Shown piece after piece: positions 45,069-53,725 of a stretch of DNA of 64,000 nucleotides; within the stretch, counting starts at the first letter, position 1, and the number at the start of each line of letters is the position of its first letter. Source of the DNA: Actinacidiphila fildesensis (GTDB taxonomy: Bacteria > Actinomycetota > Actinomycetes > Streptomycetales > Streptomycetaceae). Location of the stretch: assembly GCF_042652185.1 (NCBI RefSeq), contig NZ_JBHSIX010000004.1, one strand, 5' to 3'. The notes below the pieces were generated by a model, which saw only the letters and a program-made list of their open reading frames with translations, was not told the origin of the DNA and ran no database searches. A program made the position numbers and the translations under genes.

Positions 45069-47237
45069 TTACGCCGTGGACTGCGTCTCGGCCCGCCACA
45101 CCCACGGGGTCGCGGCGAAGTCCAGGCCGACCACGTACGCCCGGCCGTCGGCGCCGTGCAGCAGCGTGGGGGTGCCGACCGGGAGCGCGAAGGGCGGCCG
45201 CTTGAGCGGCCGGCCGGGCTGCGTGGTGTCCACGAGCTTGACGGTGCCGTCGAGCTCCTTGCCGAGCAGCAGCAGGCCGCGGTGCCCGCTGCGGGCCGGC
45301 GCGGCGCCGACCGCGACATCGGCGTAGCCGCCGTACCCGCTCAGTTGCGCGGGCGTCAGCACGCCGTCCCGTGACGCCGTGCCGTCGACCGTGCGCAGTA
45401 CCAGCTCGCCGGTCACCGGCCGCCGGTAGGCGACCGTGAGGGAGCCGTCGGGGGCGAGCGCCGCGGACGGGGGCTCACCGGGCTGCGGCATGCCCTTCAG
45501 CGCCTGGAAGGCCATCGGCTGCCCGGGCGCGGGCTGCGTCCAGTGGTGGACGGTCTCGCGGCCGGCGGCGAAGACATGGATCCGCGCCTGGCCGTCGAGC
45601 ACCACCGCCAGGCCGTCCTGCACCTCGTCGCCGCCGAGGTCACGCCAGTCGCCCCACTTCCCGCCGGGCTCCCTGACCTTGGTCCAGACACCCTTGGCGG
45701 CGCTGCGGACGAAGAGGTGGACCCGCCCGTCGGGGGTGGAGATCGCGACCGGGCAGCCGATCCGGCGGCCGTTGTCCTCGGTGCGCTCGGGGTTGCCCAT
45801 ACCGGTCCAGGCCCGGAACGCGCCGTCGGGGGAGCTCTGTTCCAGCAGGACGATCTCGCGTGAGTTGTGCCCGCCCTGGCCCTGCAGGGAGGAGAACCGC
45901 AGGGCGAACAGCAGCCGGCGGCCCGTGGTGTCCTTCACGGCGGCCAGCGCGGGGGCCAGCGGCCCGCCGCCGAGGTCCTGGGGATCGCTCCACTGGCCGC
46001 TGCCGGGGGCGCTCTCCTGCCAGCGCACGGCCCGGGTGCCGAGGACGCTGAACGCCTCCAGCCGGCCGTCGGCGCCGGTGAACGTCGCGGGCCGGGCGCC
46101 GGGGTAGCGGTAGTGGGTGGAACGGACCCAGCCCTTGGGGTTGGTCAGCGGGGTGTTCTGGCCGACTCCGTAGTCCCCGCAGCCGGCGGCGTTGCCGCAG
46201 TCCCACTCCGGATCTCCGCCGTACGGCAGGAGGTACTCGTTCTTCTCCCGGACCACGGACTGCGGGAGATTGCGGGGCCAGCGCTGGTTGTAGTAGCCGC
46301 GGTAGGAGGTGGTCACGAACCGCGGCACGTCACCGTCCGCCTTCGCGCTGTCGGCCACCCACTGGGCGAGGGCCTTCCAGGCGAAGAGCGCGGCGGGCGT
46401 GTGGTCGCGGTGGTCGGAGTAGCCGTTCTGGTCGCTGTTCTGGTGGTGGGCCGCGTCGTGCACCTGGATGTCGGGATCGGGGTCCAGGGTCTGCACGAGG
46501 GTCGGCTGGTAGCGCTCCAGCAGCGCGGCCAGCGAGTCCACCAGGGTCCGGTGGCTCACCTTGGTGGACCTTCCGACGGGGGAACCGGTGGCCACCACGG
46601 TGTCCAGGGTGATGCCGGGGACCGCCCACAGATGGGGGAGTCCCATCAGGTTCGGGTTCCCCTCGCCCATCGACAGGTTCACGAAGACCAGATCGGCCCG
46701 GCGCTCACCGTTCGCCAGCTGGTCGAGCTCGACGGTGAGGCCGCCGGTGAGCCGCAGCGCGGAATGGCGCCACGGGGTGAACTTGTCGAGGCCGAGCATG
46801 GTCGCGTACGCCTGGCGCAGCCCCTGGTGCCGGGCGGAGGAGTACGCCTGCCGGTTGGCCTTGGGCGTGGGGGTGCGCGGCGCGTGGTTCACGCCCACGG
46901 ACTCGCCCGCCGTCACGTAGACCGAGACCACCGGGACGCCGCTGCGCACGGCGTGCAGGGTGTCGGGGTTCATGAAGTACAGGTCGTCGTCCGGGTGCGC
47001 GAGGACCTGGAGGAGCAGCGGCTTGGCGCCGGGCCGGTAGGCCTGGACCGCGCTCGGGTCGGAACCGGTGACCGGTTTCGCGTCGGACGGCGTGCTGGTG
47101 CAGCCGGCTGCCGCGGCCGCGGTTGCTAGGGCTGTGGCGACAAGTAGTTCCCTGCGGGACAACCTTCGCCTCGTAGAGACGCTCACAACAGATAGGAGCG
47201 TTCGGACGGCTCCGAGGTTGCGTGCGAGAACCTGCAC
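45069..47237 (-). CDS. Exported PIG-L-type deacetylase with C-terminal beta-propeller-like region
   Basis: A 722-aa protein. The N-terminus has a Tat-like STRRRLSRREL stretch, a hydrophobic core and an AAAAGC lipobox, so it is probably a Tat-exported lipoprotein. Residues about 70-330 form a PIG-L/LmbE deacetylase domain with the zinc motif AHPDDDLYF and later HHQNSDQNGYSDHRDH. The C-terminal 350 residues are repetitive (WSDPQDLGGG, WGDWRDLGGD), as in lectin- or sialidase-like propellers. A role in deacetylating a surface glycan is inferred. GTG 47237 is supported by TAGGTC seven bases upstream on the minus strand. Confidence 0.85.
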   Translation of the reverse strand: MQVLARNLGAVRTLLSVVSVSTRRRLSRRELLVATALATAAAAAGCTSTPSDAKPVTGSDPSAVQAYRPGAKPLLLQVLAHPDDDLYFMNPDTLHAVRSGVPVVSVYVTAGESVGVNHAPRTPTPKANRQAYSSARHQGLRQAYATMLGLDKFTPWRHSALRLTGGLTVELDQLANGERRADLVFVNLSMGEGNPNLMGLPHLWAVPGITLDTVVATGSPVGRSTKVSHRTLVDSLAALLERYQPTLVQTLDPDPDIQVHDAAHHQNSDQNGYSDHRDHTPAALFAWKALAQWVADSAKADGDVPRFVTTSYRGYYNQRWPRNLPQSVVREKNEYLLPYGGDPEWDCGNAAGCGDYGVGQNTPLTNPKGWVRSTHYRYPGARPATFTGADGRLEAFSVLGTRAVRWQESAPGSGQWSDPQDLGGGPLAPALAAVKDTTGRRLLFALRFSSLQGQGGHNSREIVLLEQSSPDGAFRAWTGMGNPERTEDNGRRIGCPVAISTPDGRVHLFVRSAAKGVWTKVREPGGKWGDWRDLGGDEVQDGLAVVLDGQARIHVFAAGRETVHHWTQPAPGQPMAFQALKGMPQPGEPPSAALAPDGSLTVAYRRPVTGELVLRTVDGTASRDGVLTPAQLSGYGGYADVAVGAAPARSGHRGLLLLGKELDGTVKLVDTTQPGRPLKRPPFALPVGTPTLLHGADGRAYVVGLDFAATPWVWRAETQSTA

Positions 47238-47244
47238 GCCGGCT

Positions 47245-47254
47245 GACCTAGGGT
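47245..47254. promoter_or_regulatory. Overlapping divergent -10 boxes
   Basis: GACCTAGGGT contains TAGGGT on the plus strand (47249-47254) and TAGGTC on the minus strand (47250-47245), sharing a CTA(G) core between the divergent PIG-L and MFS genes. Their expression may be linked. Confidence 0.45.
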
Positions 47255-47291
47255 GGTCCGTCGGGTTACCAGGGCGTTAAGGGAGCGATGC

Positions 47292-48590
47292 GTGTATCTG
47301 TCGGAGACCCGGGCGAGTGACAAGGCCCGGTCCGAGGGCGAACGTCCGGGCCGCCGCCGGGGACTGCGCGGTCTGGTGTCGGCGAACGTCTTCGCGCTCG
47401 GGATGACGAGCCTGATCACCGACATCTCCTCGGAGATGGTCACCGCGGTCCTTCCCGTGTACCTGGTGACCGGACTCGGTCTGAGCATGCTGCAGTTCGG
47501 CTTCCTGGACGGCGTGTACTCGGGGTCGACGGCCCTGCTGCGGATCGTCGGCGGCTACCTCGCCGACAAGTTCACCGCACGCAAGGCCGTGGCGGGCTCC
47601 GGCTACCTCATGTCGGCGGTGACGAAGCTGGGATTCCCCCTGGTGGGCGCCTCGGTGCCGGGCATCGGGATGATGATGGCCGTCGACCGGGCGGGCAAGG
47701 GGATCAGAACCGCCCCGCGGGACGCGCTGATCTCGCTGTCCACCCCGCCGGAGTCGCAGGGCCGGGCGTTCGGCGTGCACCGGGCGATGGACACCGTCGG
47801 CGCCTTCATCGGCCCGGTCATCGCCTTCGCCCTGATGTCGATGATGAGCACCTCGCTGGGCACCGCGTACGACGCCGTGTTCGTGGTGAGCTTCTGCATC
47901 GGCGCGATCGGCGTGGTGGCCCTCGCGCTGTTCGTAAGGGACCCGTTCACGCGGAAGAAGACCGCCCGGGTCGCGGTCTCGCTCCGCGCCGGGCTGGGGA
48001 TGCTCGGCAACGCGGCGTTCCGGCGGGCCTGCATCGGGGCCTGCCTGCTCGGCCTGGCGACGGTCTCCGACGCGTTCATCTACCTGGCGCTGCAGAACCG
48101 CACCGACCTGGCGATCTCCTGGTTCCCGCTGCTCCCGCTGGGCACGACCGGGGTGTACCTGCTGGCGGCGGTGCCGCTGGGCGGGCTGGCCGACCGGATC
48201 GGCCGCTGGAAGATCTTCCTGGCCGGGCACGCCTGCCTGATCGGCGCCTATCTGCTGATCGGCGGCGTCCTGGACCTGCGGGGCACGGCCCTGATCCTCA
48301 TCGTCCTGGCCCTGCACGGGCTGTTCTACGCGGCGACCGACGGCGTCCTGATGGCGCACGCCGGGCCGCTGATCCCCGAGGAGCTGCGCACCAGCGGGCT
48401 GTCCGTGCTGCAGACCACCCAGACCCTGGGCCGTTCCGTCTCCTCCGTGGCGTTCGGCGCCGCCTGGATGCGCTGGGGCCCGGAGAACACCATCCAAGGA
48501 TTCACCGTCGCTCTGACGGCCGCCGTGCTGCTGTGCATGGTGCTGCTGCGGCCGGGTGCCGCCCACGGTCCCGAGGTGGCCGACGTATGA
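47292..48590 (+). CDS. MFS transporter (12-helix, DHA1-like)
   Basis: A 432-aa major facilitator protein with about 12 helices. FALGMTSLITDISSEMVTAV and GYLADKFTARK (motif A-like) are near the N-terminus, and GGLADRIGRWK is the matching loop in the second half. Substrate unknown. GTG 47292 follows GGGAG. It is divergent from the PIG-L gene and overlaps the next gene as ATGA, suggesting export or uptake connected with these envelope proteins. Confidence 0.88.
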   Translation: MYLSETRASDKARSEGERPGRRRGLRGLVSANVFALGMTSLITDISSEMVTAVLPVYLVTGLGLSMLQFGFLDGVYSGSTALLRIVGGYLADKFTARKAVAGSGYLMSAVTKLGFPLVGASVPGIGMMMAVDRAGKGIRTAPRDALISLSTPPESQGRAFGVHRAMDTVGAFIGPVIAFALMSMMSTSLGTAYDAVFVVSFCIGAIGVVALALFVRDPFTRKKTARVAVSLRAGLGMLGNAAFRRACIGACLLGLATVSDAFIYLALQNRTDLAISWFPLLPLGTTGVYLLAAVPLGGLADRIGRWKIFLAGHACLIGAYLLIGGVLDLRGTALILIVLALHGLFYAATDGVLMAHAGPLIPEELRTSGLSVLQTTQTLGRSVSSVAFGAAWMRWGPENTIQGFTVALTAAVLLCMVLLRPGAAHGPEVADV

Positions 48591-49606
48591 AGAACCGGAT
48601 CATAGTTTTCGCGGTGTGCGTGGCCGTGCTGGCCTCGGTGGCCATCGGGTACACGGTGTACGCCCTGCAGCGCGACAAGGCCCGCGCCGGGGGCGGTGAG
48701 GGAGTGCGCCCGGTCGCCGGCGCCGTCGACCTCACCCCGGGCGGCAGTGCCCGGCTGATCTTCCGCGACACCGCCAAGGGCCCCGGCTTCGGCCGGCTGG
48801 CCGAGGTGCGGGTGGGCAGCCCCGGCGGCGGCCGGAAGGTCGACACGCAGGCCTGCGAGCGCAGCTACGCGGCGGCCGGCCGGCTGCTCTGCCTGGCCGG
48901 CCAGAACGGCCTGGTGGTGCACCACTACGCGGAGCTGCGCGACAGCCGGATGAAGCTGCTCAAGCGGATCCAGCTGCCCGGCCTGCCCAGCCGCGCCCGG
49001 CTCTCCGCCGACGGCCGGATGGCGGCCTGGACGGCGTTCGTCTACGGGGACTCGTACACCTCGGCCGGCTTCTCCACCCGCACCGGCATCTACGACTCGC
49101 GCACCGACACGGTGGTGCCGACCCTGGAGACGTTCGAGGTCCGGCGGAACGGCAAGGACTTCACACCGCCGGACCGGAACTTCTGGGGGGTGTCGTTCCT
49201 GAAGGACGACAACACCTTCTACGCGACGCTGGGCAGCTCCTCCAGCGGCGGAACGTTCCTGGTCCGCGGCGACTTCGCGGCCCGCACCATGACCGTGTTG
49301 CGGGAGAACGTCGAGTGCCCGTCGCTCTCCCCCGACGGCACCCGGCTGGTCTTCAAGAAGAAGATCTCCGACGACCCGTCCAAGCCGTGGCGGCTGTACG
49401 TGCTGGACCTGGCGACCCTGCGGGAGACGGCGCTCGCCGAGACCCGCAGCGTGGACGACCAGGGCGACTGGCTGGACGACCGCACCATCGCCTACTCCCT
49501 GCCGACCGGCAGCAGCGCCTTCGACGTGTGGAAGCAGCCCGCGGACGGTTCGGGCCGGCCTGAGCTGATGGTGTCGGGCGCCTACGGGCCGAGCGTGGTG
49601 CGCTGA
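48587..49606 (+). CDS. Membrane-anchored TolB/beta-propeller-like protein
   Basis: A 339-aa protein with one N-terminal helix (IIVFAVCVAVLASVAIGYTV) acting as signal anchor and an extracytoplasmic domain with WD40/TolB-like repeats (for example ARLSADGRMAAWTAF, CPSLSPDGTRLVF, DDQGDWLDDRTIAY). No enzyme motif is seen; a binding or scaffold role is inferred. The ATG overlaps the stop of the MFS gene, so the two are coupled. It converges on the dimethylformamidase-like gene. Confidence 0.8.
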   Translation: MKNRIIVFAVCVAVLASVAIGYTVYALQRDKARAGGGEGVRPVAGAVDLTPGGSARLIFRDTAKGPGFGRLAEVRVGSPGGGRKVDTQACERSYAAAGRLLCLAGQNGLVVHHYAELRDSRMKLLKRIQLPGLPSRARLSADGRMAAWTAFVYGDSYTSAGFSTRTGIYDSRTDTVVPTLETFEVRRNGKDFTPPDRNFWGVSFLKDDNTFYATLGSSSSGGTFLVRGDFAARTMTVLRENVECPSLSPDGTRLVFKKKISDDPSKPWRLYVLDLATLRETALAETRSVDDQGDWLDDRTIAYSLPTGSSAFDVWKQPADGSGRPELMVSGAYGPSVVR

Positions 49607-49641
49607 GCGCTCCCCGCCCGCCCGGCCACAGGCCCTCAGTC

Positions 49642-51222
49642 TCAGTGCGCGAAGGACATCCTGCTGGGCGGTGAGACGTACCGGGCGTAGTTGTCCTGCG
49701 CCGGGTACGTACGGCCCGCCGGTCCGGCGGCGAAGACCCGCAGGATGTTCTCGGAGACCTGGCGGGCGAACTCCCCGGACGCCTCGGGCACCCGCTGCTC
49801 GCCGGCCTGGTCCCGGCAGCCGGTGTTGCCGTACACGCTGCAGGCCCAGCTCATGGTGCCGGTGGCGAAGACCCCGGCGCCCGAAGGCACCGTGTAGTAG
49901 GCGGCGTTGGCCCGGGTCTTCGCGCCGCGGCAGGTCAGCGGGGAGTCCCCGACGACCTGGATCGGGCGCGGCACCGGGACGCCGGCCATCAGCCGGTCCG
50001 ACTCCACGCCGACCAGTCCGATGTACTTGCTGCCGGCCCTGGCGCCGGTGCCGCGGAACATCCACGCGTCCGGGTCGGTGACGACGAACGGCGCGTAGAC
50101 CGGGTTGCACTCGTACAGCACGCCGGTCAGGACGCTCTCCGGGCGCGGGTCGGGCGGCAGCCGCCACTGCTGGGTGGCCTGGCTGGGGTCCTTGAGGATC
50201 ATCGGGTCCTCGGCGGGGTCCTTGTAGACCACCACCACGCGGTCCTTGCCCAGCGAGCTGGGCTCCAGCCGTATGTGCCGGTAGGCGGCGTTGGAGGAGA
50301 AGAAGGCGATGTTCACGCCGGCGTCGCGGATCGTGAGGGTGTTGTCGCGCATGCCCGCCGACCAGTACTCGTCGTGCCCGGGGAAGATCACCGCACGGGC
50401 GCCGCGGAACAGCTCCGCCGAGTTGTCGAGGTCGGTGTCGGTCTCGTAGGCGAGCGGTATGCGCATCCGCTCCGCGATGCTGAGCATCGGCAGCTCGTAC
50501 CAGTTGAAGGGCGAGCCCTTGCCGTCGTACGGCCGGTCGAAGCCGGCCTTGCGCGAGCGCTTGTCGTAGCCGGGTCCCGTGGTGCCGCGGGAGTCGCCGT
50601 AGACATTGGTGCCGCCGCCCCACTTGTTGTACGCGGCCCAGGTGGTGACCGCGTTCACGAACACGGTGCGGCCGACGGTGGAGGTGGAGCGGATCGTCAG
50701 CGTCACCCAGCGGTCGTGGCCCTGGCTGGAGACGAGCTTCAGCAGATAGCTGCCCTGCGGCCAGTTCCTGGTGCTCACCGTCAGGGACGGCTTCCAGGGC
50801 GCGCTGATCAGGTATATGCCGGGCACCGTCTTCGGGCCCGCCTGCCGCTCACCGGGCCGGGATGCCGACGACCAGACCTTGCGGCCCTGCTTCCCCTGGT
50901 ACCAGCCCATCCGGTACGCCTCGACGCGGAAGCTCCTGGCGGTGGTGGAGACGAACAGCCGAAACGATTCTCCTGAGGTGACGCTCACGTGGTCGGCGAA
51001 GCCCTCGATCGCGTCGGACGGCCCCGGGTCGCGCAGCCGCCAGGCGGTGCTGCCGGGCCGCCGGTTCTCCTCCGTCACCGACCAGTTGTCCATGTCGAGC
51101 GGCGGGGCGGCCTGGGGAGTCCTGGCGGGCGGGGTCAGCGCTCCGGTGCCGGGGGTGCCGCACGCGCCGGCGAACAGCGCGAGGACGACCGTGAGCAGTA
51201 CCAGACGGGGCAGCCTCTTCAA
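49642..51222 (-). CDS. Lipoprotein with N,N-dimethylformamidase-like C-terminal domain
   Basis: A 526-aa secreted lipoprotein: the signal peptide ends in the lipobox LFAGAC near residue 21. The rest resembles the large-subunit-like domain of N,N-dimethylformamidase (FRVEAYRMGWYQGKQGRKVW, VFPGHDEYWSAGMRDN and FFSSNAAYRH segments). In many actinobacteria such proteins occur without amidase evidence, so the substrate is unknown. TTG 51222 is the start, with a weak AAAGAG site. It lies at the end of the envelope gene set before the S10 operon. Confidence 0.82.
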   Translation of the reverse strand: MKRLPRLVLLTVVLALFAGACGTPGTGALTPPARTPQAAPPLDMDNWSVTEENRRPGSTAWRLRDPGPSDAIEGFADHVSVTSGESFRLFVSTTARSFRVEAYRMGWYQGKQGRKVWSSASRPGERQAGPKTVPGIYLISAPWKPSLTVSTRNWPQGSYLLKLVSSQGHDRWVTLTIRSTSTVGRTVFVNAVTTWAAYNKWGGGTNVYGDSRGTTGPGYDKRSRKAGFDRPYDGKGSPFNWYELPMLSIAERMRIPLAYETDTDLDNSAELFRGARAVIFPGHDEYWSAGMRDNTLTIRDAGVNIAFFSSNAAYRHIRLEPSSLGKDRVVVVYKDPAEDPMILKDPSQATQQWRLPPDPRPESVLTGVLYECNPVYAPFVVTDPDAWMFRGTGARAGSKYIGLVGVESDRLMAGVPVPRPIQVVGDSPLTCRGAKTRANAAYYTVPSGAGVFATGTMSWACSVYGNTGCRDQAGEQRVPEASGEFARQVSENILRVFAAGPAGRTYPAQDNYARYVSPPSRMSFAH

Positions 51223-51339
51223 CGAACACTCTTTCTCGTCCGACGTGTCCCCGCCATGTCAGGGAACTCCGCAGATGAGGACCGTCCGGGGGAGCCTTTG
51301 GTTGCTCCGCCTGCCCAGGTGGTAGTGTCACCGGCTCGA

Positions 51340-51370
51340 TTGGCGTGGAGTGTGCCCCATATGGCACACT
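51340..51370 (+). promoter_or_regulatory. Candidate S10-operon promoter region with 8-bp inverted repeat
   Basis: A perfect inverted repeat AGTGTGCC-CCATAT-GGCACACT lies at 51349-51370. TTGGCG (51340) and CACACT (51365) are 19 bases apart and could be promoter boxes. The rest of the 480-base gap before rpsJ has no gene and forms a long leader. Confidence 0.5.
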
Positions 51371-51616
51371 AGCCAAGTTGCTCGGTCGAGCGCCGATGCT
51401 GCGCGCCTCCCGTCGGGAGGACCGGAAGCGAGTCCCACAGTACTCGTCGTCATGATCCGCCTCTTGGTGGCATGACGGACGTACGGGAATCTTCCGGGAA
51501 GCGTTAGTGCGGTTCCGGCCAGGCACCCGGTGGGAGTCTTCACCACATCCTGCGGTCAGAGCGCCGCGCTTCCTTCTCCGAGGGATTTCCGCTTGCGGAA
51601 ATTTATGAGAAGGGGT

Positions 51617-51642
51617 GCGACACGCCCGACCGCGTGGGTCGG
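51617..51642 (+). promoter_or_regulatory. Conserved leader hairpin before rpsJ
   Basis: GCGACACG followed by CCCGACC-GCGT-GGGTCGG, the same block as in the rpsL leader (25 of 26 bases equal), 61 bases before the rpsJ start. Confidence 0.75.
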
Positions 51643-51702
51643 CGGAGAGTCACTACCGACCGGGTTCCAGAGCGTTACGAGACAAAGGACTACGGAGTAG
51701 CC

Positions 51703-52011
51703 ATGGCGGGACAGAAGATCCGCATCCGGCTCAAGGCGTACGACCACGAGGTCATCGACTCCTCGGCGAAGAAGATCGTCGAGACGGTGACGCGTACTGG
51801 TGCGCACGTCGCAGGCCCGGTGCCGCTGCCCACTGAGAAGAACGTGTACTGCGTCATCAAGTCGCCGCACAAGTACAAGGATGCGCGCGAGCACTTCGAG
51901 ATGCGCACCCACAAGCGGCTCATCGACATTCTCGACCCCACGCCGAAGACGGTTGACTCGCTGATGCGTCTCGACCTCCCGGCTGGCGTCGACATCGAGA
52001 TCAAGCTCTGA
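51703..52011 (+). CDS. rpsJ: 30S ribosomal protein S10
   Basis: S10 (102 aa), a head protein of the 30S subunit that also acts as NusE in transcription antitermination. It starts MAGQKIRIRLKAYDHEVID; the upstream in-frame ATG at 51634 lies in the leader and is rejected. TACGGAGT precedes the start. First gene of the S10 operon, with rplC 13 bases downstream. Confidence 0.97.
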   Translation: MAGQKIRIRLKAYDHEVIDSSAKKIVETVTRTGAHVAGPVPLPTEKNVYCVIKSPHKYKDAREHFEMRTHKRLIDILDPTPKTVDSLMRLDLPAGVDIEIKL

Positions 52012-52024
52012 GGTGACGCGCGAG

Positions 52025-52669
52025 ATGGCTAAGAGCATTAAGGGCGTCCTGGGCGAGAAGCTCGGCATGACGCAGGTCTGGGACGAGAACAACCGCATTG
52101 TGCCGGTGACCGTCATCAAGGCCGGCCCGTGTGTCGTGACCCAGGTCCGCACCAACGACGTCGACGGCTACGAGTCGGTTCAGATCGCCTTCGGCGAGAT
52201 TGACCCGCGCAAGGTGAACAAGCCCCTCAAGGGTCACTTCGCCAAGGCCGACGTAACCCCGCGCCGCCACCTGGTGGAGCTTCGTACGCCTGACGCCGGC
52301 GAGTACACGCTGGGCCAGGAGATCACCGCTGCGACCTTCGAGTCCGGTGTCAAGGTCGATGTGACCGGCACCAGCAAGGGCAAGGGTTTCGCCGGTGTCA
52401 TGAAGCGTCACAACTTCAAGGGTCTCGGCGCTGGTCACGGCGTTCAGCGCAAGCACCGTTCCCCCGGCTCCATCGGTGGCTGTGCCACCCCGGGTCGTGT
52501 CTTCAAGGGCATGAAGATGGCCGGCCGGATGGGTGGAGAGCGTGTGACCACACAGAATCTGACCGTCCACGCCGTTGACGCGGAGAAGGGCCTGCTCCTC
52601 ATCAAGGGAGCGGTACCTGGTCCGAACGGCGGCCTCATCCTGGTCCGTACCGCGGCCAAGGGGGCTTGA
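52025..52669 (+). CDS. rplC: 50S ribosomal protein L3
   Basis: L3 (214 aa) is an early assembly protein that reaches the peptidyl transferase centre. It starts MAKSIKGVLGEKLGMTQVWD and carries the family signature near FKGLGAGHGVQRKHRSPGSI. The ATG is 13 bases after rpsJ; rplD follows after four bases. Confidence 0.97.
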   Translation: MAKSIKGVLGEKLGMTQVWDENNRIVPVTVIKAGPCVVTQVRTNDVDGYESVQIAFGEIDPRKVNKPLKGHFAKADVTPRRHLVELRTPDAGEYTLGQEITAATFESGVKVDVTGTSKGKGFAGVMKRHNFKGLGAGHGVQRKHRSPGSIGGCATPGRVFKGMKMAGRMGGERVTTQNLTVHAVDAEKGLLLIKGAVPGPNGGLILVRTAAKGA

Positions 52670-52673
52670 GGAT

Positions 52674-53351
52674 ATGAGCACCATTGACATCCTGTCGCCC
52701 GCGGGCGACAAGACCGGGAGCCTTGAGCTTCCCGCCGAGATCTTCGACGCCAAGGTCAGCATTCCGCTGATCCACCAGGTCGTCGTGGCGCAGCTCGCTG
52801 CCGCCCGTCAGGGCACGCACAGCACCAAGCGTCGCGGCGAGGTCCGCGGTGGTGGGCGCAAGCCTTACCGCCAGAAGGGCACCGGCCGCGCCCGCCAGGG
52901 TTCGACCCGCGCTCCGCAGTTCGCGGGCGGTGGCGTCGTCCACGGTCCGAAGCCGCGTGACTACTCCCAGCGGACGCCGAAGAAGATGATCCGGGCCGCC
53001 CTTCTCGGCGCCCTGACCGACCGGGCGCGTCACTCCCGCATTCACGTCGTTTCCGGCGTGATCGAGGGCACGACGCCTTCCACGAAGTCCGCCAAGACGC
53101 TGTTCGGCAAGATCTCGGAGCGTAAGAACGTGCTCCTGGTCGTCGAGCGCGCTGACGAGGCCGCGTGGCTGTCCGCCCGCAACCTGCCCCAGGTCCACAT
53201 CCTGGAAGCCGGTCAGCTGAACACCTACGACGTGCTCGTCTCCGACGAAGTGGTCTTCACGAAGGATGCCTTCGAGCGTTTCGTGGCGGGTCCCGCCGCG
53301 TCCGCCAAGGCCGTTGCCTCCGAGGATGAGCTCGAAGGGAACGACGCCTGA
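52674..53351 (+). CDS. rplD: 50S ribosomal protein L4
   Basis: L4 (225 aa) lines the exit tunnel with its long loop (GGGRKPYRQKGTGRARQGST). In E. coli it regulates the S10 operon; that is not shown here. It starts MSTIDILSPAGDKTG with GAGGATATG near the rplC stop, and its stop shares one base with the rplW ATG. Confidence 0.97.
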   Translation: MSTIDILSPAGDKTGSLELPAEIFDAKVSIPLIHQVVVAQLAAARQGTHSTKRRGEVRGGGRKPYRQKGTGRARQGSTRAPQFAGGGVVHGPKPRDYSQRTPKKMIRAALLGALTDRARHSRIHVVSGVIEGTTPSTKSAKTLFGKISERKNVLLVVERADEAAWLSARNLPQVHILEAGQLNTYDVLVSDEVVFTKDAFERFVAGPAASAKAVASEDELEGNDA

Positions 53352-53686
53352 TGAGTGAGACCAAAACCGCCGCGGTCGTCACCAGCAAGACCTTCACGGA
53401 CCCCCGTGACATCCTGGTCAAGCCGGTGGTTTCCGAGAAGAGCTACGCGCTCCTGGACGAGAACAAGTACACGTTCATCGTCGCGCCGGGCAGCAATAAG
53501 ACCCAGATCAAGCAGGCCGTCGAGGCGGTCTTCTCGGTCAAGGTCACCGGGGTCAACACGATCAACCGGCAGGGTAAGCGCAAGCGCACCAAGACCGGTT
53601 TCGGCAAGCGCAAGGACACCAAGCGCGCCATCGTGACCCTCGCTGAGGGCGACCGAATCGACATCTTCGGCGGCCCGGTCTCCTAA
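53351..53686 (+). CDS. rplW: 50S ribosomal protein L23
   Basis: L23 (111 aa) sits at the tunnel exit and docks trigger factor and SRP. DPRDILVKPVVSEKSYALL and TGVNTINRQGKRKRTKTGFG are diagnostic. The start overlaps the rplD stop; rplB follows after 39 bases. Confidence 0.97.
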   Translation: MSETKTAAVVTSKTFTDPRDILVKPVVSEKSYALLDENKYTFIVAPGSNKTQIKQAVEAVFSVKVTGVNTINRQGKRKRTKTGFGKRKDTKRAIVTLAEGDRIDIFGGPVS

Positions 53687-53725
53687 CGGAGTCCGTGTCG
53701 TCCGATATCGGACGAGGACTGAGAA

